From: Alteromonas hispanica
GTDB lineage: Bacteria > Pseudomonadota > Gammaproteobacteria > Enterobacterales > Alteromonadaceae
DNA: 64,000 nucleotides
Assembly (NCBI RefSeq): GCF_010500915.1
Contig: NZ_JAAAWP010000013.1
Location: forward strand, 1-64,000
Direction of reading: 5' to 3'
The first letter of the stretch is position 1, and the number at the start of each line of letters is the position of its first letter. Below the pieces are notes generated by a model. It made no database searches and was not told the origin of the DNA. It saw nothing but the letters and a program-made list of their open reading frames with translations. A program made the position numbers and the translations under genes. Positions 48,597-58,792 of this stretch are shown here, one piece after another.

Positions 48597-50516
48597 TTAT
48601 TCTTTATCAATGCCACTTAAGAATGCCTCTACTTCATCAAGGCTTCGAGTGCGTTTCATATCTGGTAAGCTGCCTAAAAACGTTTTTGCGTAGGGCTTGG
48701 TCACTAAACGGTTATCGCAAATAACAAGGACACCTTTATCGGTCGGGTCGCGAATAAGGCGCCCTGCCCCCTGTTTCAAGGTAATAACAGCCTGCGGTAT
48801 TTGAATTACACCAAATGGATTAGCGCCACGTTTTTTAACATCCTCCATGCGAGCCTGCAGCAAAGGATCGTCTGGCGAGGCAAATGGCAACTTATCTATC
48901 ATTACACAAACCAAATCATTCCCGCGAACATCCACCCCTTCCCAAAAAGCGCCAGTGCCCATTAACACCGCTTTTTCGTCTGCTAAATAGGCATCTAACA
49001 AGGCTTGCTTTGTGGTGGTGCCTTGCACCAGCAGTGGGTTATCAATTTCATCTTCCAACTTACCGGCGATTTCTCGTAACATAGCGTGGCTGGTGAATAA
49101 TAAAAAGCACCGACCTCGGCTGGCTTTAATTAATCGCTTAGCCGTATTGAGTAAGGTTTCTCGCATGGAGTAACTGCTGGGCTCGGGCAAGTAGCGAGGT
49201 ACACACAGCATGGCTTGCTCGGGGTAGTTAAACGGGCTGTCCAGCCCTAGCGTTTTAGCATTTTCTAACCCCATTCTGCGCTGAAAATGCTCAAAACCGC
49301 CGTTCACCATAAGCGTGGCCGAAGTGAAAACCCACCCACGCGGCACAGACTCAACGAAACGTCTGAATTTTGCGGCTATTGATAATGGCGTTAGGTGCAT
49401 AACGATATGGCGCTGCGTTGTTTCATACCATAAGCTGACATTTTCTTGCTTGTTGTCGATAAGCGCGTCGAGCTGCTCGCGTGTCGATACGACCCGCTCG
49501 TACATATTATCTAGGTCTTTGTCTCGCCCAATGTGCAATTTACACACTTCGTAAAGCACACCAAGCGCCTCAGCGAGTTTACCCACCTGCAGGCGCACGT
49601 CATCTCGATTAAGCGCTTCTGCCCAGTTACCTCTTTCAGGATCGTGAGGAAACAGTAATCGCAAGTCAGATGCGATCATACGACATTTGTCGGCGGCCTT
49701 ATCAAGCTGGCCTGCATCTTTTAGCACGGTTCTAAATAGAAGCGTAATGTCTTTGGCAATATCTTGTATTTGACGTGTAGATAGCGACTCACCAAAGTAA
49801 TCACTGGCTATGTCCGGGATCTGATGGGCCTCATCAAAAACAATGGCATCCGCTTCGGGAATTAATTCGCCAAAACCAGTATCTTTAAGTGCCATATCGG
49901 CGAAAAAAAGGTGGTGATTAACCACAATAACGTCTGCTTCCAACGCTTTTCGTCGCGCTTTTACCAGGTAGCACTCTTCATAGTCTGGGCACTCTCGCCC
50001 CAAACAATTATCAACAGTCGATGTCACCATAGGCAACACCCTTGCATCTTCTGGCAGCGATTTAAGCTCTCCCATATCACCGCTTTTGGTGGTACTAGAC
50101 CAGCGTTTTACCTCAGACAGCTGACCTAAAACGTCTTTCTCGACTAACGTAGAATTACCACCATGCTGGGATAGACGATGCAAACATAAATAGTTCGACC
50201 GCCCCTTTAACAATGCGGTCTTTCTCTTACTGCTGAGTGCTTTTTTTACAAGCGGCAAGTCTCGGTGAAACAGCTGTTCTTGAAGATTCTTAGTCCCCGT
50301 AGAGATTATGGCTTTACCACCGCTTAACAATACTGGCGCCAAGTAAGCAAACGTTTTTCCAGTTCCCGTGCCGGCCTCAACCACCAAACTGCCGGTTGTA
50401 TCGATGGCGTGCTTTACCGCATTAGCCATGTCGGTTTGTGCCTCTCGTGGCACAAACCCCTTAATGGTTTTAGCGAGAAGACCATCGGATGAAAATACGT
50501 TTTTGATTGTCGGCAT
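48597..50516 (-). CDS. yoaA: ATP-dependent DNA helicase YoaA (DinG/XPD-like)
   Basis: 639 residues from the ATG at 50516 (MPTIKNVFSSDG); the open frame is longer but the extra part does not resemble the family. It has Walker A EAGTGTGKT (47-55), the Fe-S cysteines in NYLCLHRL and NCLGRECPDYEEC, DEAHQIPD box, and the C-terminal GAGRLIRDPTDKG. YoaA works with the HolC clamp-loader subunit at stalled forks in E. coli. Confidence 0.93.
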   Translation of the reverse strand: MPTIKNVFSSDGLLAKTIKGFVPREAQTDMANAVKHAIDTTGSLVVEAGTGTGKTFAYLAPVLLSGGKAIISTGTKNLQEQLFHRDLPLVKKALSSKRKTALLKGRSNYLCLHRLSQHGGNSTLVEKDVLGQLSEVKRWSSTTKSGDMGELKSLPEDARVLPMVTSTVDNCLGRECPDYEECYLVKARRKALEADVIVVNHHLFFADMALKDTGFGELIPEADAIVFDEAHQIPDIASDYFGESLSTRQIQDIAKDITLLFRTVLKDAGQLDKAADKCRMIASDLRLLFPHDPERGNWAEALNRDDVRLQVGKLAEALGVLYEVCKLHIGRDKDLDNMYERVVSTREQLDALIDNKQENVSLWYETTQRHIVMHLTPLSIAAKFRRFVESVPRGWVFTSATLMVNGGFEHFQRRMGLENAKTLGLDSPFNYPEQAMLCVPRYLPEPSSYSMRETLLNTAKRLIKASRGRCFLLFTSHAMLREIAGKLEDEIDNPLLVQGTTTKQALLDAYLADEKAVLMGTGAFWEGVDVRGNDLVCVMIDKLPFASPDDPLLQARMEDVKKRGANPFGVIQIPQAVITLKQGAGRLIRDPTDKGVLVICDNRLVTKPYAKTFLGSLPDMKRTRSLDEVEAFLSGIDKE

Positions 50517-50617
50517 TATTTCACGTTTCAGATGCATTGCAGTGATAGGGAGCGCATTATGCCAAAGTTGGCATAGAAAGCCTATTGCGCAAAAGCAGTT
50601 ACACCCAAGCAATTAAA

Positions 50618-51922
50618 TTAGGTATGCCATATCTCAAATTGCCAAGGCTTTAGCGTTAACGATGTGTCGCTCGAAAATTCCATGCTTTCGTTTCTTTCCC
50701 AATGCTGCAAAGTGCCAACATGCAGACTTTCGATAAAGTTAACCGTTACAGGCCTATCAGAGAAATTAATAACCACAAATACTTTGTCGTCTTGGTTCAT
50801 TCGAACAAAACTAAATACCTGTTCCATGCATGAATTAGGAACTTGGATCATGCGTTCACCAAACTCACCGTTGCCTAAATATGATTTAGACTTCTTCAGT
50901 TTTATAAGAGATTTATACAAATCGCCAATAGGGTGCTCTTTCCATTCAATAGGATCTTTTTCAAAAAACGCTAAGCGCTTCGACTCTCCGGCCTCCTGTC
51001 CATTGTGAATGAGCGGCATCCCTTCTCCAATTACAGACAGTACAATACAGGCTTCTAATGCCGCTCCGAATTGTTCTCGCTGCGTTCCGTCCCAGGCATT
51101 TTTGTCGTGGTTACTCACGAATGTCATTCTGTAGGCACTTTGAGGCCATGCTCTTTCATTCCAAGAATAATATTTTCGCAACCTATCAAGACTGCACCTA
51201 CCATGAGCAAGTTCGTGAAGCGTTTCGTTCCAGCTCCACGCATAGGTCATGTTAAAGGCATTCTCGTGTAAATCTCTGTTCTCCCACTCAGCGAGCAAGA
51301 AAACAGGCTTAACTGAGTCTAGGGCGTGGCGGGCTTGCTGCCAAAAGTCGTTTGGTATGTAGCCTGCAACATCGCAACGAAACCCATCAAAATCGAATTC
51401 CTCTACCCAATAGCGCATAGCCTTTATCATGTAATTCCTGAGGTCAGGTTGCGCATAATCAAACTCAATAATGTCAGACCAATCCCACCATGGCGATGGG
51501 CGAAAATCGCCCTTGTAGTCTTTGGCATACCAATGAGGATGAGAGTCGACAAGGGGGTTATCCCACGCACTGTGATTAGGTACCCAGTCTAAAATGACTT
51601 TTAAATCTAGACTATGCGCTTTTGCAACCAGTTGCTTTAAGTCTTCTTTATTTCCAAATTCAGGATTAATCGCTAAAAAATCTCGAACCGCATATGGACT
51701 ACCTAACTCTCCCTTTCTATTTTTCTGTCCAATGGGGTGAATAGGCATTAGCCAAATAATATCTGCACCCAGGGCTTTGATATGTTCGAGCCTTTCGGTT
51801 ACTCCTACAAAGGTTCCCTTAGCGCTAAATTGGCGGGTGTTAACTTGATAGATAACAGCGTGAGAAGACCAACTCGGTTGCTTAACGCGGTAAAGAGAAC
51901 GAGGTGTTACGTCAAATTCCAT
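50618..51922 (-). CDS. Alpha-amylase family glycosyl hydrolase (GH13)
   Basis: 434 residues, no signal peptide, so cytoplasmic. The TIM barrel has VILDWVPNHSAW, the nucleophile Asp184 in GFRCDVA, acid/base Glu212 in LLAEWE, and Asp273 in FVSNHDKN; a short C-terminal beta domain (VFVVINFSDRPVTV) ends it. It probably acts on alpha-glucans or maltodextrins. No other carbohydrate genes are beside it, so the substrate stays open. Confidence 0.9.
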   Translation of the reverse strand: MEFDVTPRSLYRVKQPSWSSHAVIYQVNTRQFSAKGTFVGVTERLEHIKALGADIIWLMPIHPIGQKNRKGELGSPYAVRDFLAINPEFGNKEDLKQLVAKAHSLDLKVILDWVPNHSAWDNPLVDSHPHWYAKDYKGDFRPSPWWDWSDIIEFDYAQPDLRNYMIKAMRYWVEEFDFDGFRCDVAGYIPNDFWQQARHALDSVKPVFLLAEWENRDLHENAFNMTYAWSWNETLHELAHGRCSLDRLRKYYSWNERAWPQSAYRMTFVSNHDKNAWDGTQREQFGAALEACIVLSVIGEGMPLIHNGQEAGESKRLAFFEKDPIEWKEHPIGDLYKSLIKLKKSKSYLGNGEFGERMIQVPNSCMEQVFSFVRMNQDDKVFVVINFSDRPVTVNFIESLHVGTLQHWERNESMEFSSDTSLTLKPWQFEIWHT

Positions 51923-51965
51923 AGACTAACTCCCAAAAAAGCAAAGTGTAGAAAAGATAGAGATT

Positions 51966-52883
51966 TTAAAAAATGGGTAAGCTAGTAACGCCTAACAGAA
52001 GTACCCATACTCCAAAGAATAATTTTAAGGCTTGGTTAGAAAAGGCCAATACAAGATACTTTGCAACAACTCCGCCGATGATTGCGCCCATGCCTGCAAA
52101 TAAAACCACAGGCCATACTATGGCATGACTAATAAAGACATGAAAGGGAACGGCCGACCACACTGTTAACGCCGACAATATTACCGCGACGGCGATTGAC
52201 AGGGTTACATTAAACCCTCGCATAATGAGATAAACAGCAACAAGTTCACCAACGCCAATGGATAGCCAAACGGTTACGCATCCTCCCAGAAAACCGATAA
52301 CCGGCAGCAATACAATATCTCGCCCCTCGATGTCTTCAGTAAAAACAGCGCGCTTCATCAACGGGATTGATGCGATTATTGCAATCGCCAAAATAATTGA
52401 GAAGATACCGAATACGTAATGCAAGTTGTCGGGACCTCCTAGGATATAAGAAAGGAGCTTAGGCCCGTGTTCAGAATATTGAGAAAAAACAACGCCACAA
52501 ATAGCGGGAGGTACAGAGAGTATTAGCGCACTTGGTAATGCCGCCCACTGTCTGTCGTTTCTATGTTCTTTTCTGAAAAAACGCGTCCAAGTAATAGCAC
52601 CAGCAGTCATGCCGCAGCATTGGATGGCAAAACTGGTGGCTACAATACTTTCTGGCGAAAAAGACAGATAGGCAAAAAAAGGAACGAAAACAACTCCACC
52701 ACCAGCACCTGTGGAGTTCGCAAAAATAGCGCCGACAACACCAACTGCGCTAAAAAAGCCATAGTTTAGCCATAACGTTAACGCGTTATCTTGAGAAAAG
52801 ACAAGCGCTATCCACGCGAAAAAAATCAAAATTACAACGCTGTGTTGATGTGTAAAACGAGAGAGATGAAAAGACCTTGGCAA
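51966..52883 (-). CDS. TauE/SafE family membrane transporter
   Basis: 305 residues when started at the TTG at 52883, which has AGGAAG 7 nt upstream; an earlier TTG at 52949 is possible. About eight hydrophobic spans are seen. NSTGAGGGVVFVPFFAYLSF and VWLSIGVGELVAVYLIMRG are the two repeat motifs of the TauE sulfite-exporter family. Members export sulfoacetate, sulfite or other organic anions; the substrate here is unknown. Confidence 0.85.
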   Translation of the reverse strand: MPRSFHLSRFTHQHSVVILIFFAWIALVFSQDNALTLWLNYGFFSAVGVVGAIFANSTGAGGGVVFVPFFAYLSFSPESIVATSFAIQCCGMTAGAITWTRFFRKEHRNDRQWAALPSALILSVPPAICGVVFSQYSEHGPKLLSYILGGPDNLHYVFGIFSIILAIAIIASIPLMKRAVFTEDIEGRDIVLLPVIGFLGGCVTVWLSIGVGELVAVYLIMRGFNVTLSIAVAVILSALTVWSAVPFHVFISHAIVWPVVLFAGMGAIIGGVVAKYLVLAFSNQALKLFFGVWVLLLGVTSLPIF

Positions 52884-53096
52884 ATGTATACTTCCTGCGG
52901 TGAAGAACTCGAATTCAGTGAGCAATAAATGGTCACAAAACAGCGGCAAAGATTAATCGCCACAAACTCACTGAACAAATTTTGTTCTAGTTTTAAATCT
53001 AAACTCTAAAACTCAGACGTATAAGACATCACGTTTATTTTTTATCAGAGTATGTAGCACTGCTACATGAAACCCTGTGACGTGTGAAGCCTCGCT

Positions 53097-53579
53097 ATGA
53101 TAGTAGTATCGACACAAAATGACGACACCATTATACATGTAACGCCCAACCGTTCGGCAACTTGGAAGCAAACCAAGTTTCTTATGATGGTGTTTGCACT
53201 TTTTGTAAGCTCAATAGCCACTGCTTGGGCGGTGGTTGGCGCCTGGGTCATTCTTCCATTCGCCGGTGCTGAAGTATTCGCATTAGCTCTTGTCATGTAT
53301 TTAACGTCTCGCGCTACTTACCGATGGGAGGATATCACAATAGGAGAAACCACGATTGAGGTAACCACCTCTCAGGGCACCCGCACGGTTATGGCAAAAG
53401 CGACGTCTTACCTCTACTTTATTCAAGACACCCATTTTGGGCGCTTACCACGGGTCATCATAAAAGATGATGATAAAGAATGTGAAGTAGGAAGCTTTTT
53501 GAACGAGACAGACAGAGACAAACTTTCTAAAGAGCTTGTGAACCTAGGATTACTGATGTGTAGAAACAAGTGGTGGTAA
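53097..53579 (+). CDS. DUF2244 membrane protein
   Basis: 160 residues. Two adjacent hydrophobic segments lie at about 28-47 and 50-69, followed by a beta-rich domain (YRWEDITIGETTIEVTTSQG, FGRLPRVIIKDDDKECEVGSFL). This layout is that of DUF2244 integral membrane proteins. Function unknown. It is divergent from the TauE gene. Confidence 0.82.
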   Translation: MIVVSTQNDDTIIHVTPNRSATWKQTKFLMMVFALFVSSIATAWAVVGAWVILPFAGAEVFALALVMYLTSRATYRWEDITIGETTIEVTTSQGTRTVMAKATSYLYFIQDTHFGRLPRVIIKDDDKECEVGSFLNETDRDKLSKELVNLGLLMCRNKWW

Positions 53580-53662
53580 CGACTCATTGATGAAGCATTA
53601 TTAATGATCACTTTTCCGATTTTTCGACTAAACATTATGTAACGTTAAGGAGTAATTCTGCT

Positions 53663-53908
53663 ATGAACTTGTACATCGAATCGTTAGAAGGCGGTAACTA
53701 TCTGGTATCCACCGGTATTGGGGCATCACGTGCTTTGGTACGAGATAGAAGCGAACAACCAAAGACATTTCATTGCTTGAACGAAATTAAAGAGCATTTC
53801 GACACTCAAACCTTCGAACACGTATGGCTTAGACAAAATACACCTTACGAGGAAATGGTTGGACAAACTGATCATCCAGGCGCGTTAGAGTTAGAGATAG
53901 AATTATAG
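53663..53908 (+). CDS. DUF6482-type small protein
   Basis: 81 residues, cytoplasmic and acidic. MNLYIESLEGGNYLVSTGIG and HVWLRQNTPYEEMVG match a small family seen in marine gammaproteobacteria as I recall it; the function is unknown. AAGGAG lies 9 nt before the ATG. It is on the same strand as the DUF2244 gene, 83 bases on. Confidence 0.75.
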   Translation: MNLYIESLEGGNYLVSTGIGASRALVRDRSEQPKTFHCLNEIKEHFDTQTFEHVWLRQNTPYEEMVGQTDHPGALELEIEL

Positions 53909-54123
53909 AGTAGCGAATTCGTCTAAGCTAACAACTCGCTTTAGAACCAAATTTTCAAATCGGCCCGCTTTTTGCTGCCCGTGTATTATAAAGAGGTGGA
54001 TGGTACGAATAAGTGCTGCCTTATTTCTACCTCATTTATAAATATTAGCACCTTGTTCATAAATACGCGTGAAAGCGCCACGTACACGACGCTGGTAGCA
54101 GCCTATCGGTTTGGAGAAAAGAC

Positions 54124-54696
54124 ATGACCTATGACAAGTTATTAAAAAATCTGGTTTTAGCAAGTACGGTATTACTAGTGAGCGCCTGCGCCTCAATGGG
54201 TGATGGCACTGTAGCTGAAAAGAGACAGGCGATTCTCGATATGCAGCAGAATGCCCTTACTCGCCTTTACAGTGAAAAGCCAGACACCCGCTCTCAAATA
54301 AGAGATGCGGCAGGTTTTGCGGTTTTTACCAATGCAAATGTTAACGTTATCTTTTTTGCAGCAGGCACCGGCTATGGCGTTGTAAACAACAACGTTACAG
54401 GGAATAAGACGTACATGAATATGGCAGAAGGCGGCGTAGGATTTGGCCTTGGTGCAAAAGACTATCGAGTTGTGATGGTGTTCCATTCACAAAAAGCGAT
54501 GTCGTACTTTATTGAAAACGGCTGGACAGTTGGCGGTAATGCAGATGCAGCAGCAAAAGCAGGTAACAAAGGCGCATCAGCTGAGGGTGAGGGCTATTTA
54601 GGTAATGTAACTGTTTATACCATGACTGAAAGCGGCCTGGCTTTACAAGCAACTGTAAAAGGCACCAAGTTTTGGGTGGATAAAGAGCTTAATTAA
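54124..54696 (+). CDS. YSC84/SYLF-domain lipoprotein
   Basis: 190 residues. The lipobox is VSACASM with Cys22. The SYLF-type core has DAAGFAVFTNANVNVIFFAAGTGYGVV and AEGGVGFGLGAKDYRVVMVFHS. The domain binds lipids in eukaryotic relatives; bacterial members are periplasmic lipoproteins with no defined job. GGAGAAAAG lies just before the ATG. Confidence 0.87.
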   Translation: MTYDKLLKNLVLASTVLLVSACASMGDGTVAEKRQAILDMQQNALTRLYSEKPDTRSQIRDAAGFAVFTNANVNVIFFAAGTGYGVVNNNVTGNKTYMNMAEGGVGFGLGAKDYRVVMVFHSQKAMSYFIENGWTVGGNADAAAKAGNKGASAEGEGYLGNVTVYTMTESGLALQATVKGTKFWVDKELN

Positions 54697-54756
54697 ATAG
54701 ATTAGCTAAATATATTAACTAACAACAAGGCAGAAAGAGCTTTGTTAAAAAGCCAT

Positions 54757-54783
54757 GGAAGGCTTGGAAGGCTTGGAAGGCTT
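54757..54783. repeat. Tandem repeat, three exact copies of GGAAGGCTT
   Basis: Three perfect 9-bp copies start at 54757, 54766 and 54775, between two convergent genes. Confidence 0.75.
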
Positions 54784-54798
54784 CTTAGACTACGCAAA

Positions 54799-55050
54799 TT
54801 AAACATCTATGTCGATGTGCTTCAATCCTCCCTCATCATTATCTTTGTTACCTTTTTGTTTGCTCTCGTGACGATGTTTAGTGGCATACTCTAATGCCTC
54901 TGCACGATTAACTTCATCAAACTGATCGCCATCATCTTCAGCAAGATGCTGTGACTTTTTTGATTTCTCAACTTTTTTGACGCGCTTGTCTTCCTCTATA
55001 ACAATCTTAGTATTGCGCGGCAAAATAGGAAAAAGTAGGTCGTTACTCAT
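54799..55050 (-). CDS. Small charged hypothetical protein (83 aa)
   Basis: MSNDLLFPILPRNTKIVIEE opens the protein, followed by a very charged, probably disordered region (KKVEKSKKSQHLAEDDGDQF, KHRHESKQKGNKDND). The ATG at 55050 is chosen because GGAG is closest to it; the frame begins at 55068. No family recognised. It lies alone, divergent from the his operon. Confidence 0.55.
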   Translation of the reverse strand: MSNDLLFPILPRNTKIVIEEDKRVKKVEKSKKSQHLAEDDGDQFDEVNRAEALEYATKHRHESKQKGNKDNDEGGLKHIDIDV

Positions 55051-55242
55051 AATAGTTGTAGCTCCCATTGCAAATATTCGGCTAGTTTTGGGCCATTACG
55101 CTAACTGTTGCAAGCTGACGCAGTGGCGATAACTGGCTTGCAGAACATTAACTGTTTTTAACGGTAGACGCATTCAGAACTAAACGTTTTATTATATGTA
55201 CATTAATTTAGACGCTATGTAAGCAAAGAGTTCACTTTAGCC

Positions 55243-55271
55243 TTGCAAAACTTACTTCAAACCGCTAATGT
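55243..55271 (+). promoter_or_regulatory. Candidate his operon promoter
   Basis: TTGCAA (55243-55248) and TAATGT (55266-55271) are 17 bp apart, placing a transcript start about 30 bases before the leader peptide. Confidence 0.5.
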
Positions 55272-55307
55272 TTCACCCGCTCGAAATCAGGACATCAAAA
55301 TTTTTAT

Positions 55308-55352
55308 ATGATCAATTGCGCTGCGAAACATCACCATCACCACATAGCATAA
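55308..55352 (+). CDS. hisL: his operon leader peptide
   Basis: The 14-residue reading MINCAAKHHHHHIA has five consecutive His codons followed by a stop. This is the classical sensor of charged tRNA-His: ribosome stalling in the His run changes the fold of the downstream attenuator. The ribosome binding site is weak (CAGGA is 15 nt away). Short leader ORFs like this fall below usual gene-finder limits. Confidence 0.9.
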   Translation: MINCAAKHHHHHIA

Positions 55353-55367
55353 CCTTTCAGGTTCGTG

Positions 55368-55443
55368 CTGGAAGGTCTATGTCTCCTTCCAGTGGCGCAG
55401 ATAAGAATTCTCGGCCCTCGGAAGGAAACTTCCGGGGGTTTTT
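55368..55443 (+). terminator. his attenuator (alternative hairpins and terminator)
   Basis: Pause hairpin CTGGAAGG/CCTTCCAG lies at 55368-55392. The terminator CCCTCGGAAG-GAAA-CTTCCGGGGG at 55415-55438 is followed by TTTTT. CCTTCC (55385-55390) can instead pair with GGAAGG (55420-55425), giving an antiterminator. This is a complete his-type attenuation switch before hisG. Confidence 0.9.
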
Positions 55444-55493
55444 CGTTTTAGGTGCAATCACAAGTAAACACACAACGTGTAAGGAACGTTTTA

Positions 55494-56396
55494 ATGAGTA
55501 ACAGCAAAAGACTTCGAATTGCCGTACAGAAATCAGGCCGCTTAAGCGATGATAGCATTGCACTACTTAAGGCTATCGGCATAAAACTGAATATTCGTGA
55601 TCGTCTGCTGATTGCGCATTCTACTAACGAACCCATCGATTTACTGCGCGTGCGAGATGACGATATTCCAGGCTTAGTGATGGACGGCGTAGTTGACTTA
55701 GGTTTTATCGGTGAAAATGAACTTGAAGAAAAGTCGCTGGAACGCAAAGCCGCTGGTAAACCTTTTGAATATGAAACACTTCGTCGCCTAGACTACGGTG
55801 GCTGCCGCCTTTCAATCGCTGTGCCTAACGAGATGGAATACAGCGGTGTTGAATCACTCAATGGCAAAGAAGTTGCCACAACATACCCGTATTTATTAGA
55901 GCGCTATTTTGCAGAGAAAGGCATCAACGCAAAAGCCGTCATGCTTACAGGCTCAGTTGAAGTTGCCCCTCGCGCTGGTGTTGCCGATGCTATTTGCGAC
56001 CTTGTATCAACGGGCGCAACGCTAGAAGCAAATGGCTTAGTGGAAAAAGAAGAAATATTTCGTTCAAAAGCAGTATTAATTAAACGCGTTGGCGGCGAAA
56101 TGAGCGAAGAAAAGCAAGCATTGATCAATCGTATGATGCCTCGCGTAGACGGTGTGTTGCTAGCCAAAGAAAGCAAATATATTATGCTGCACGCGCCTAA
56201 GGCGTATCTAGAGCAAGTGAAAAACTTGTTGCCAGGTGCTGAAAACCCAACTGTACTTCCTCTTGCTGGCAACGAAGAGCAAGTGGCTATCCATGTGGTA
56301 TCTACAGAAACCTTGTTCTGGGAAACCATGGAAAAACTAAAAGCCCTTGGTTGTAGCTCTATTCTTGTAATGCCCATAGAAAAAATGATGGGCTAA
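55494..56396 (+). CDS. hisG: ATP phosphoribosyltransferase HisG
   Basis: 300 residues, the long form with a C-terminal regulatory domain. [20 protein letters not shown] opens it, and the PRPP-binding region is [14 protein letters not shown]. It commits ATP and PRPP to histidine. AAGGA 8 nt before the ATG at 55494 decides this start over an upstream GTG at 55452. It is the first structural gene after the attenuator. Confidence 0.97.
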   Translation: MSNSKRLRIAVQKSGRLSDDSIALLKAIGIKLNIRDRLLIAHSTNEPIDLLRVRDDDIPGLVMDGVVDLGFIGENELEEKSLERKAAGKPFEYETLRRLDYGGCRLSIAVPNEMEYSGVESLNGKEVATTYPYLLERYFAEKGINAKAVMLTGSVEVAPRAGVADAICDLVSTGATLEANGLVEKEEIFRSKAVLIKRVGGEMSEEKQALINRMMPRVDGVLLAKESKYIMLHAPKAYLEQVKNLLPGAENPTVLPLAGNEEQVAIHVVSTETLFWETMEKLKALGCSSILVMPIEKMMG

Positions 56397-56408
56397 AGGC
56401 AGACAATT

Positions 56409-57713
56409 ATGATTACTTGGTCATCTCTTTCTAATAATGAGAAAAAACAGGCGCTAGCGCGCCCGGCTATGGCCAATAGCCAGCAGTTAAAACAAACCGT
56501 GGCCGAAATTATTGCCCGAGTTGAAGCAGAGGGCGATAAGGCTGTTCTTGATTACACTCGCAAGTTTGATTGCCCAGAGTTAACGGATCTTGTGCTTTCT
56601 CAAGAAAACATTGATGCTTTGGCGGCTCAGGTAACACCTGAGGTCGCAAACGCTATCGACACAGCGTTTAATAACATCAAAACGTTTCACGAAGCTCAAA
56701 AACCCAGTGATATCTCACTAACAACGACTCCAGGGGTGCATTGTGAATTGCGCTTTACCGCTTTAGACGCGGTTGGACTGTATATTCCAGGTGGCAGTGC
56801 TCCGCTACCCTCAACGGTACTCATGCTAGGAGTGCCAGCGTTAGTGGCGGGCTGTAAAAACAAACTGCTGTGTACACCACCAAACAAGCAGCAGTTAATA
56901 GCCCCTGAGATTGCGTATGCAGCCAGAAAATGTGGCATCGACAACGTATTTTTGTGTGGCGGAGCACAAGCGGTTGCAGCAATGGCACTGGGAACTGAAT
57001 CTATTCCTCAGGTTGATAAAATATTTGGTCCCGGTAATAGTTTTGTTACTGAAGCCAAGCAACAGGTTAGTCAACGTGCAGACGGCGCGGCTATTGATAT
57101 GCCAGCAGGTCCTTCTGAAGTGCTAGTGCTTGCCGATGAGTTTGCCAACCCTGAATTTGTGGCTTCAGACTTATTATCGCAAGCTGAGCACGGCCCAGAC
57201 TCACAGGCAATTTTGGTATCAAACAGCGAAACCCTCATTGAGGAAGCGAAAGCGGCAGTTGAACGTCAGTTAGCCACGCTATCTCGTGCAGATATTGCTC
57301 GACCTGCAATGGAAAACGCGCGCTATATTTTAGCCGATACCATTGAGCAAGCCATTGAAGCGAGCAATGCTTATGCGGCTGAGCACCTCATTGTTCAAAT
57401 TGAGAATGCACGAGATTATTTGCCGAAGATCAAACACGCTGGGTCAATCTTTTTAGGCCCATGGTCTCCTGAGTCTGCCGGTGACTACGCATCAGGTACC
57501 AACCATGTGTTGCCAACCTATGGATATGCTAAAAATTACTCAAGCCTTGGCCTATTAGATTTTATGCGTCGTTTTACTATTCAAGAGCTCAGTGCTGATG
57601 GCATGCGTAATTTGGGTCCAGCTATTATGGCATTAGCTGCCGCGGAGGGTTTAGACGCCCATGAACAGGCTGTTGCCTTACGTATGCAAGCACTCAAGCA
57701 AGGAGACGCCTAA
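56409..57713 (+). CDS. hisD: Histidinol dehydrogenase HisD
   Basis: 434 residues. YIPGGSAPLPSTVLMLGVPA, DKIFGPGNSFVTEAKQQV and DLLSQAEHGPDSQAIL are the family blocks, the last with zinc ligands. It oxidises histidinol to histidine with two NAD+. It starts 12 bases after hisG, and its stop overlaps the hisC start by one base. Confidence 0.97.
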   Translation: MITWSSLSNNEKKQALARPAMANSQQLKQTVAEIIARVEAEGDKAVLDYTRKFDCPELTDLVLSQENIDALAAQVTPEVANAIDTAFNNIKTFHEAQKPSDISLTTTPGVHCELRFTALDAVGLYIPGGSAPLPSTVLMLGVPALVAGCKNKLLCTPPNKQQLIAPEIAYAARKCGIDNVFLCGGAQAVAAMALGTESIPQVDKIFGPGNSFVTEAKQQVSQRADGAAIDMPAGPSEVLVLADEFANPEFVASDLLSQAEHGPDSQAILVSNSETLIEEAKAAVERQLATLSRADIARPAMENARYILADTIEQAIEASNAYAAEHLIVQIENARDYLPKIKHAGSIFLGPWSPESAGDYASGTNHVLPTYGYAKNYSSLGLLDFMRRFTIQELSADGMRNLGPAIMALAAAEGLDAHEQAVALRMQALKQGDA

Positions 57714-58792
57714 TGTCTGCGCTCATTGATAATTTGATAAATGAAAACTTGGTGCCGCTGAAGCCCTACGAATCGGCACGTCGTTTATTTTCTGGTGGTC
57801 AAGACTGGCTTAATGCTAATGAGTCGCCTTATGCCAATGAATACAGCGTAGACAGCAGCAACTTTAACCGATATCCGTCGTGCCAGCCTGACGCAGTTGT
57901 CAACGGCTATGCGAGCTACGCTAGTATCGATAAGTCGCAACTTATTGTGACTCGCGGTGCTGATGAAGGTATTGAGTTGCTTATTCGTACCTTTTGTACT
58001 CCAGGTAAAGACAACGTTCTTATCTGTCCGCCAACCTACGGCATGTATGCTATAAGCGCAGAAACCTGTGATGTAGGCATTAAAAAAGTACCGCTTAACG
58101 ACGACTTCAGTCTAAATCTCGACGCGGTATGTGCTGAAGACGACGTGAACGTTATTTTCATTTGCGCACCCAATAACCCAACGGGCACGTCAGTAGCCCG
58201 CAAGGATATAAAAGCCGTGCTCAATCACTTTGCCGACAAAGCGTTAGTGGTTGTTGATGAAGCGTATATTGAATTTGATGCGGATAGCACTTGGGCAAAT
58301 GAGATAAACAATTACCCTAATTTGGTAGTGCTACGAACCTTATCTAAGGCATTTGCGTTGGCGGGGCTTCGCTGTGGTTTCACCCTTGCTCAGGCACCTG
58401 TTATTCAGGCGCTATTAAAGGTGATTGCGCCCTATCCAATTCCTGAACCTGTAGCACAGATTGCAGCAAAAGCGCTGTCTCCTGAGTCGCTTACGTTACT
58501 AGAACTGCAAGTGGCTACCATTAATAGAGAAAAAGAAGCGTTAGCAGAGGCCCTTCAAGCCGTTGATGGCATTGAACTACTGGGCGACAGACGCGCTAAT
58601 TTTATTCTGTTTCGCGATGAGAAAGCGCCCGCTTTAATGCAGTACTTAGTTAGCCAAGGTATGCTTATTCGCGACCAATCTAAACAGCTAAATTTACAAA
58701 ATTGCTTACGCGTTAGCATAGGAACGGAAGAACAAAACCAGCGCTTAATGCAGTTAATTAACGACTTTAAAAATAATGAGGACGCGGCATGA
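57713..58792 (+). CDS. hisC: Histidinol-phosphate aminotransferase HisC
   Basis: 359 residues, a fold-type I PLP enzyme. [12 protein letters not shown] opens it, [11 protein letters not shown] is the substrate and PLP loop, and the Schiff-base Lys is in [17 protein letters not shown]. It aminates imidazole acetol phosphate. It overlaps hisD by one base and hisB by four. Confidence 0.97.
   Translation: MSALIDNLINENLVPLKPYESARRLFSGGQDWLNANESPYANEYSVDSSNFNRYPSCQPDAVVNGYASYASIDKSQLIVTRGADEGIELLIRTFCTPGKDNVLICPPTYGMYAISAETCDVGIKKVPLNDDFSLNLDAVCAEDDVNVIFICAPNNPTGTSVARKDIKAVLNHFADKALVVVDEAYIEFDADSTWANEINNYPNLVVLRTLSKAFALAGLRCGFTLAQAPVIQALLKVIAPYPIPEPVAQIAAKALSPESLTLLELQVATINREKEALAEALQAVDGIELLGDRRANFILFRDEKAPALMQYLVSQGMLIRDQSKQLNLQNCLRVSIGTEEQNQRLMQLINDFKNNEDAA

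Noticed and set aside
50517-50612. Longer N terminus for YoaA
   Set aside because: YoaA proteins start near the DGLLAKTIKGF block; the extension is Cys-rich and unlike the family. An ATG at 50537 remains possible.
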